Part shown: positions 6,435 through 10,889 of the stretch, piece by piece
Numbering within the stretch: the stretch's first letter is position 1
Layout of the letters: every line of letters starts with the position of its first letter
NCBI GenBank assembly: GCA_002441865.1
Contig: DJNY01000095.1
Location: 1-10,889, forward strand
Length of the DNA: 10,889 bases
From: Lachnospiraceae bacterium UBA6452
GTDB taxonomy: Bacteria > Bacillota > Clostridia > Lachnospirales > Lachnospiraceae
Direction: 5' to 3'
Notes under the pieces: generated by a model
What the model was told of the DNA's origin: nothing
The model's input: the letters and a program-made list of their open reading frames with translations, nothing else
The model's database searches: none
Translations under genes and position numbers: made by a program

Positions 6435-7244
6435 ATGGGTAAGAAGATGAACAAAAGAAAAGCAGTATTTTTTGATGTGGATGGCACACTGTTTAAACAG
6501 GGAAAAGAAGTTCCGGGGAGTACGATCCGGGCAATCACAAAGATACGGGAAAACGGACATCTGGCATTCGTCTGCACAGGGCGGAGCCGGGTCATGGTAC
6601 CAGAGACACCTATTCTGGATATCGGATTTGACGGCGTTGTGGCGGCGTGTGGTATGTATGCGGATTATCAGGGGAAAATACTTTTTGCGGAAGAAATGCG
6701 GCAGGAAGTGCTGGATGACATTCTGCCGATATTGCAGCGGACGGAAACCATGTATATTCTGGAAGGGACGGAGTATATTTATTATGACGAAAACACGATC
6801 GGGAATGCCATCGATGACTGGTACATTGATGCGATCCGCACGATGATCCCCGGTCATTTTATCCCGGTAGCGCAGGACAGCCGCAAGATCAGAGCCTGCA
6901 AGGTCAGTATCCAGGTACCGCAGCAGCGTGCGCATGAAGTGATAGAAGCTGCGAAAAAGAATTTCCAGATCCTGCTGCACTATGACAACATAGGGGAAAT
7001 TGTACCAAAGGGATTTACGAAAGCGTCCGGAATCCGGCGTGTCTGTGATCTTTTGGGAATTGACCGTGCAGATACCATTGCAGTGGGAGACAGCATCAAT
7101 GATGTGGATATGCTGCAGTTTGCGGGCTGTGGTATTGCAATGGGAAATGCAACAGAGCCGGCAAAAGCGATCGCAGACTATGTGACAACCGATATTTTTG
7201 AAGATGGTATCTGGAACGCCATGGCACATATGGGACTTTTATAA
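6435..7244 (+). CDS. Cof-type HAD-superfamily (IIB) phosphatase
   Basis: This 269-residue cytoplasmic protein has all four HAD motifs: I, DVDGTL (14-19, with D14 nucleophile and D16 acid/base); II, VCTGRS (T48); III, K196 in GFTKASGI; and IV, GDSINDVDML (219-228). The long insert between motifs II and III (about 80-190) is the IIB cap. Relatives hydrolyse sugar phosphates, flavin or thiamine-pathway phosphates; the cap gives no clear substrate here. Start choice is uncertain. ATG at 6435 lies two bases after the upstream hairpin's T-run with no ribosome site, and ATG at 6447 (265 aa, MNKRKAVFF) has only weak purine sequence before it. Expression probably depends on read-through from the GGDEF-like gene or on an unrecognised internal promoter. 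Confidence 0.88.
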   Translation: MGKKMNKRKAVFFDVDGTLFKQGKEVPGSTIRAITKIRENGHLAFVCTGRSRVMVPETPILDIGFDGVVAACGMYADYQGKILFAEEMRQEVLDDILPILQRTETMYILEGTEYIYYDENTIGNAIDDWYIDAIRTMIPGHFIPVAQDSRKIRACKVSIQVPQQRAHEVIEAAKKNFQILLHYDNIGEIVPKGFTKASGIRRVCDLLGIDRADTIAVGDSINDVDMLQFAGCGIAMGNATEPAKAIADYVTTDIFEDGIWNAMAHMGLL

Positions 7245-7410
7245 TGTAAAAATATGCAGCCTGTATTGCGTTTCCAACAGCATGAATTTTATATTTATTT
7301 TATAAAATAAAGGAAAAACGAGAAAACAAGAGAAAACATGGTGAGAAATAAAGGAAATATATAGAAAACATGAGTTGGATAAAGTTGCATATTGACTCTG
7401 AAAAAACTAA
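7245..7410. other. Region upstream of the groES promoter: AT palindrome and purine-rich repeats
   Basis: No gene is visible. A perfect 18-bp all-AT palindrome (TTTATTTTATAAAATAAA) lies at 7294-7311. From 7311 to about 7376 the plus strand is nearly all purine plus a few C/T. It contains AGAAAACAAG (7321-7330) and two copies of AGAAAACATG (7331-7340, 7363-7372). No good terminator for the HAD gene is seen; the palindrome lacks GC pairs. The A-rich tract could act as an upstream promoter (UP) element or bend DNA. Confidence 0.5.
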
Positions 7411-7416
7411 TATAAT
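7392..7416 (+). promoter_or_regulatory. groESL promoter (-10 clear, -35 uncertain)
   Basis: TATAAT at 7411-7416 is a perfect -10, nine bases before the CIRCE element, so transcription should start near 7423. The -35 is ambiguous. TTGACT (7392-7397) is a good match but only 13 bases away, and TTGCAT (7385-7390) is 20 bases away. Neither has normal spacing. Confidence 0.65.
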
Positions 7417-7424
7417 CACAGTGA

Positions 7425-7451
7425 TTAGCACTCGGACTAATTGAGTGCTAA
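7425..7451 (+). promoter_or_regulatory. CIRCE operator (HrcA binding site)
   Basis: A perfect CIRCE inverted repeat, TTAGCACTC-N9-GAGTGCTAA, sits just downstream of the -10 at the expected transcription start. HrcA repressor binding there blocks groESL transcription, and heat or unfolded protein (through GroEL titration) relieves it. The hrcA gene is not in the window. Confidence 0.98.
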
Positions 7452-7498
7452 CAAAAAAAGAATGATCAAGTAATGAAGAATAGAAGGAGGCAATTTTT

Positions 7499-7786
7499 AT
7501 GAAATTAGTACCACTTGGAGACAGAGTTGTATTGAAACAGCTTGTAGCAGAGGAAACAACAAAGTCAGGCATCGTATTACCGGGACAGAATAAGGAAAAG
7601 CCACAGCAGGCAGAAGTTATCGCAGTTGGTCCGGGCGGTGTTGTAGACGGAAAAGAAATCAAGATGGAAGTAAAGCCTGGCGATCAGGTTATCTATTCTA
7701 AATATGCTGGAACGGAAGTGAAGCTTGAGGAAGAAGAATATATCGTAGTTCGCCAGAATGATATCTTAGCTGTGATCGAACAGTAA
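7499..7786 (+). CDS. groES: Co-chaperonin GroES (10 kDa)
   Basis: This 95-residue protein is the normal GroES length. It begins MKLVPLGDRVVLK, contains the mobile loop (about 17-33) with the GroEL-binding hydrophobic triplet I25-V26-L27, then VGPGG at 43-47 and a C-terminal YIVVRQNDILAVIEQ strand. As a heptameric lid it caps the GroEL cavity during ATP-driven folding of cytoplasmic proteins. The ATG follows AAGGAGG (7484-7490) at eight bases. Expression is under the CIRCE element 47 bases upstream of the start. It is the first gene of the groES-groEL operon; the 49-base gap to groEL holds only groEL's ribosome site. Confidence 0.98.
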   Translation: MKLVPLGDRVVLKQLVAEETTKSGIVLPGQNKEKPQQAEVIAVGPGGVVDGKEIKMEVKPGDQVIYSKYAGTEVKLEEEEYIVVRQNDILAVIEQ

Positions 7787-7802
7787 GCAGGCAGTAACAT
7801 AA

Positions 7803-9456
<1,654 letters not shown>

Positions 9457-9458
<2 letters not shown>

Positions 9459-9519
9459 AACCGCAAAGATAAAAACAAGCGCCTGCCTCATGGCAGGCAT
9501 TTGTTTTTATTGCGGTTTT
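9457..9519 (+). terminator. groESL terminator, long nested hairpin
   Basis: An outer stem (9457-9465 with 9511-9519, AAAACCGCA/TGCGGTTTT) encloses an inner hairpin. In the inner hairpin, GCCTGCC (9481-9487) pairs with GGCAGGC (9492-9498) around TCAT, flanked by AAAAACAA (9471-9478) and TTGTTTTT (9501-9508), which also pair. The T-run after the inner stem makes it a good terminator in the groEL direction, and the symmetry makes it work on the minus strand too. The outer stem begins inside the groEL stop codon. Confidence 0.93.
9471..9496 (+). repeat. 26-bp direct repeat, copy 1
   Basis: The 26 bases starting AAAAACAAGCGCCTGCC are repeated exactly at 9596-9621, 125 bases downstream. Both copies supply the left arm and loop of a terminator hairpin; the sequences diverge just after the repeat. 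Confidence 0.95.
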
Positions 9520-9520
9520 A

Positions 9521-9595
9521 ACGAGCAAACCATCTGCGTAAGCAGATGAGTGAGCGCGATAGCGCGTGTTTGCGAGTGTAGTTTACGAGTGATAG
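9521..9595. other. Three-way-junction structured element between the two terminator repeats
   Basis: GCAAAC (9525-9530) pairs with GTTTGC (9568-9573) and encloses two hairpins: CATCTGC-GTAA-GCAGATG (9531-9548) and GCGCG-ATAG-CGCGT (9554-9567). The helices abut with no unpaired base except AGTGA at 9549-9553, giving a compact three-way junction. After it, CGAGTG occurs twice (9573-9578 and 9586-9591). It is not a tRNA (no anticodon arm or T-loop) and has no reading frame. It may be a dispersed intergenic repeat. Confidence 0.6.
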
Positions 9596-9621
9596 AAAAA
9601 CAAGCGCCTGCCTCATGGCAG
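9596..9621 (+). repeat. 26-bp direct repeat, copy 2
   Basis: Exact copy of 9471-9496. Here the right arm differs (GGCAGACGC instead of GGCAGGC), which changes the inner stem. Confidence 0.95.
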
Positions 9622-9632
9622 ACGCTTATTTT
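9602..9632 (+). terminator. Second terminator-like hairpin downstream of groEL
   Basis: AAGCG (9602-9606) pairs with CGCTT (9623-9627), and CTGCC (9608-9612) with GGCAG (9617-9621), separated by one C-A mismatch and closed by TCAT. ATTTTAAT follows. It backs up the first terminator and is built from the repeated segment. Confidence 0.75.
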
Positions 9633-9837
9633 AATAGTAGAAATCATATACAAATTTTATATCGGTGAATAATGAACCGTGTCCGTTTACCTGAAATGGC
9701 AGAAAAACTGTAAAAATGTGCCCCCATTGGACACTTCTGCGAGAGGTGTGGGGGCTCCTGTTGCTATTTATTATACTCAAATAGTATAAAAAAGCAACGG
9801 GTAAAACTATGAAATATCTATAAACATTTATTTCTGT
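9628..9837. other. Intergenic region with two adjacent hairpins
   Basis: 9628-9718 shows no gene or clear signal. Hairpin A (9720-9755) pairs GCCCCC with GGGGGC and ACACTTCT with AGAGGTGT, with a five-base bulge ATTGG and a GCG loop. GTGTCC at 9679-9684 could instead pair with GGACAC at 9729-9734. Hairpin B (9757-9801) pairs CCTGTTGC with GCAACGGG and TTATACT with AGTATAA around CAAAT. Neither is followed by a T-run, and both lie upstream of the lipoprotein promoter. No coding frame covers them. Confidence 0.55.
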
Positions 9838-9847
9838 ATGCTATAAT
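9837..9847 (+). promoter_or_regulatory. Extended -10 promoter of the lipoprotein gene
   Basis: TATGC-TATAAT (9837-9847) matches the extended -10 form TRTGN-TATAAT exactly. The -35 is poor (TAAACA at 9821-9826, 15 bases away), as is usual with extended -10 promoters. Transcription should start near 9854, leaving about 29 bases of leader with GAGGAGGG (9868-9875) before the ATG at 9883. Confidence 0.75.
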
Positions 9848-9882
9848 CAGATACAACAGATTTATCCGAGGAGGGAGAATAC

Positions 9883-10530
9883 ATGGGAAAATTGCGTATA
9901 AAGCGGCTTTTGGCAATGCTTGCGGTACTATCGTGTGCATGCTGTCTGACAGCCTGTCAGGGCAACTGCGATGATGAGGAAGAATATGATGCAAAGCCGG
10001 TGATCTATCTCTATCCGGAGAGCAAAACGGATGTTACGGTAAAGCTGGATTATGCCGGAGAACTGACTTGTACATATCCTGTATATCAGAATGAATGGGA
10101 TGTGACTGCCAGCCCGGATGGGACATTGACAGATGCAGACGGACAAACCTATAACTACCTTTATTGGGAAGGCAAAGGCGGAGCGGATTATGATTTCTCC
10201 AGTGGATATTGTGTAGCGGGAAGTGATACCGCATCTTTTCTGGAGGATGCATTAAGTAAGCTGGGACTTACCCGACGGGAGGCAAATGAATTTATTGTGT
10301 ACTGGCTGCCACTGATGCAGGACAATCCATATAATCTCATTGCTTTTCAGTCGGATGTTTATACACAGAATGCACAGCTTTTGATCGATCCGGCTCCGGA
10401 CACGCTGCTGCGGGTATTTATGGCGTGGAAGCCGGTGGATGAAGCAGTGGAGATCCCGGCGCAGAGCCTTAGTGCTCCGGAGAGAAAAGGATTTACTGTG
10501 GTAGAGTGGGGCGGCTGTCGGGTCAGATAA
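9883..10530 (+). CDS. Conserved lipoprotein of unknown function
   Basis: This 215-residue protein has a lipoprotein signal peptide. Residues 2-8 are basic, a hydrophobic core runs to about 21, and lipobox LTAC (22-25) gives Cys25 as the lipidated residue, followed by an acidic run DDEEE. The mature part contains conserved-looking blocks: KPVIYLYPESKTDVTVKLDY, YNYLYWEG, EFIVYWLPLMQDNPYN, LLRVFMAWKPVDE and RKGFTVVEWGG at the C-terminus. I recognise these as a recurring family in Firmicutes and relatives but know of no assigned activity; the aromatic-rich beta pattern suggests an extracytoplasmic globular domain on the outer face of the membrane. Start: GAGGAGGG seven bases upstream and the signal peptide begins at once. 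It is monocistronic with its own extended -10 promoter. No clear terminator follows. Confidence 0.85.
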   Translation: MGKLRIKRLLAMLAVLSCACCLTACQGNCDDEEEYDAKPVIYLYPESKTDVTVKLDYAGELTCTYPVYQNEWDVTASPDGTLTDADGQTYNYLYWEGKGGADYDFSSGYCVAGSDTASFLEDALSKLGLTRREANEFIVYWLPLMQDNPYNLIAFQSDVYTQNAQLLIDPAPDTLLRVFMAWKPVDEAVEIPAQSLSAPERKGFTVVEWGGCRVR

Positions 10531-10559
10531 TTGACTATCATCTGCATAATTTATATTAT
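10531..10559 (+). promoter_or_regulatory. Possible promoter of the XRE regulator gene
   Basis: TTGACT (10531-10536) and TATTAT (10554-10559) are 17 bases apart, each one change from consensus, immediately after the lipoprotein stop. The predicted start near 10566 gives a leader of about 100 bases. A weaker alternative is TTGTAT (10606-10611) with TAAAAT (10630-10635). The leader has inverted repeats AATAATG/CATTATT (10576-10582, 10594-10600) that could be an operator. Confidence 0.5.
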
Positions 10560-10667
10560 AGTGGATAAACTCTATAATAATGAATAAAATTAACATTATT
10601 GTTCATTGTATATTCAGGAACTCTTCTATTAAAATAGTAGTAGCAATAGGAAAGGTAAGCGGATGCA

Positions 10668-10889
10668 ATGGATAAAGAGCGGATTGGTCTGAGGATTAAG
10701 CTGGAAAGAACAAAACAGAATCTGACACAGGAACAGTTAGCAGAGCTGGCAGATATATCATCCTCTTATCTGAGTGCGATAGAACGTGGGAAACAGTCGA
10801 TCAGTCTGGATTATACCAACAGGATCGCAGAAGCATTGAAGATACCGGTAAATGATCTCCTGACACATGAACCGGAAAGCAGATACGGA
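10668..10889 (+). CDS. XRE-family helix-turn-helix transcriptional regulator (3' partial)
   Basis: The frame runs from the ATG at 10668 to the window edge, 74 residues, with no stop. It reads MDKERIGLRIKLERTKQNLT and continues QEQLAELADISSSYLSAIERGK. This is the classic Cro/CI (XRE) DNA-binding fold: the first helix, the turn LTQEQLAELA, and the recognition helix SSSYLSAIERGKQ at about 31-43, ending IAEALKIPVNDLL. It should bind an inverted-repeat operator as a dimer. What the C-terminal part senses is not visible. The start is the only in-frame ATG, since a TAA lies in frame at 10656. The ribosome site is weak: AGGAAAGG is about 12 bases away. An out-of-frame ATG at 10663 is better spaced to it. 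Confidence 0.9.
   Translation, partial: MDKERIGLRIKLERTKQNLTQEQLAELADISSSYLSAIERGKQSISLDYTNRIAEALKIPVNDLLTHEPESRYG

Noticed and set aside
6273..7229. Long open frame (318 codons) on the minus strand opposite the HAD gene
   Set aside because: It lies antisense to two well-supported genes, is unusually rich in Cys, His and Arg with no recognisable domain, and has no ribosome site. It is a codon-usage shadow.
9521..9595. Cloverleaf-like fold considered as a tRNA or tmRNA fragment
   Set aside because: No anticodon loop, T-loop or acceptor end of tRNA type; only three helices with four-base loops.
9471..9621. 26-bp direct repeats considered as phage or island attachment sites
   Set aside because: Only 99 bases lie between them, with no integrase or cargo, and both copies serve as terminator arms.

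Overview
The window reads as a stretch of ordinary chromosome from an anaerobic Gram-positive of the Clostridia, most likely Lachnospiraceae (genus not resolvable by eye). The grounds are strong AGGAGG-type ribosome sites, moderate-to-low GC, CIRCE-controlled groES-groEL, a fibronectin-III-like cell-surface repeat, a YjfB-type motility protein, and protein sequences of clostridial character. I see no prophage, CRISPR array, intact transposon, rRNA or tRNA.

Layout. 1-288 is the 3' end of a surface protein with an Fn3-like domain, closed by a good terminator. On the minus strand, 2897 to 380 is a two-gene unit: a YbiT/YkpA-type ABC-F ATPase followed by an overlapping PHP-domain phosphoesterase. 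A plus-strand amidohydrolase (3103-3858) converges on a membrane diguanylate cyclase (4983-3883). Their shared hairpin terminator lies inside the last codons of the cyclase. Upstream of the cyclase, on the same strand, is a small yjfB-like gene (5275-5084), separated from it by a hairpin terminator or attenuator. Divergent from yjfB is a GAF/PocR-like plus GGDEF protein (5482-6393) whose GGDEF motifs are badly eroded. A Cof-type HAD phosphatase follows at 6435-7244.

7245-9458 is the heat-shock operon: a purine-rich upstream region, a promoter -10, a perfect CIRCE operator, groES and groEL. The 424-base gap after groEL is the most structured non-coding stretch. It holds two terminator hairpins built on a 26-bp direct repeat, a compact three-way-junction fold between them, and two more adjacent hairpins. 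A lipoprotein of a conserved but functionally unknown family (9883-10530) follows, with an extended -10 promoter, and the window ends inside an XRE-family regulator (10668 onward).

How the genes work together. GroES and GroEL form the chaperonin under HrcA/CIRCE heat-shock control. The yjfB gene, the active cyclase (intact GGEEI and RxxD I-site) and the divergent degenerate GGDEF protein form a plausible small c-di-GMP/motility neighbourhood; this is inference from proximity only. The remaining genes look like independent housekeeping units. I found no clear new multi-gene system. The best leads are the degenerate GGDEF protein beside an intact cyclase, the structured elements between groEL and the lipoprotein gene, and the uncharacterised lipoprotein.
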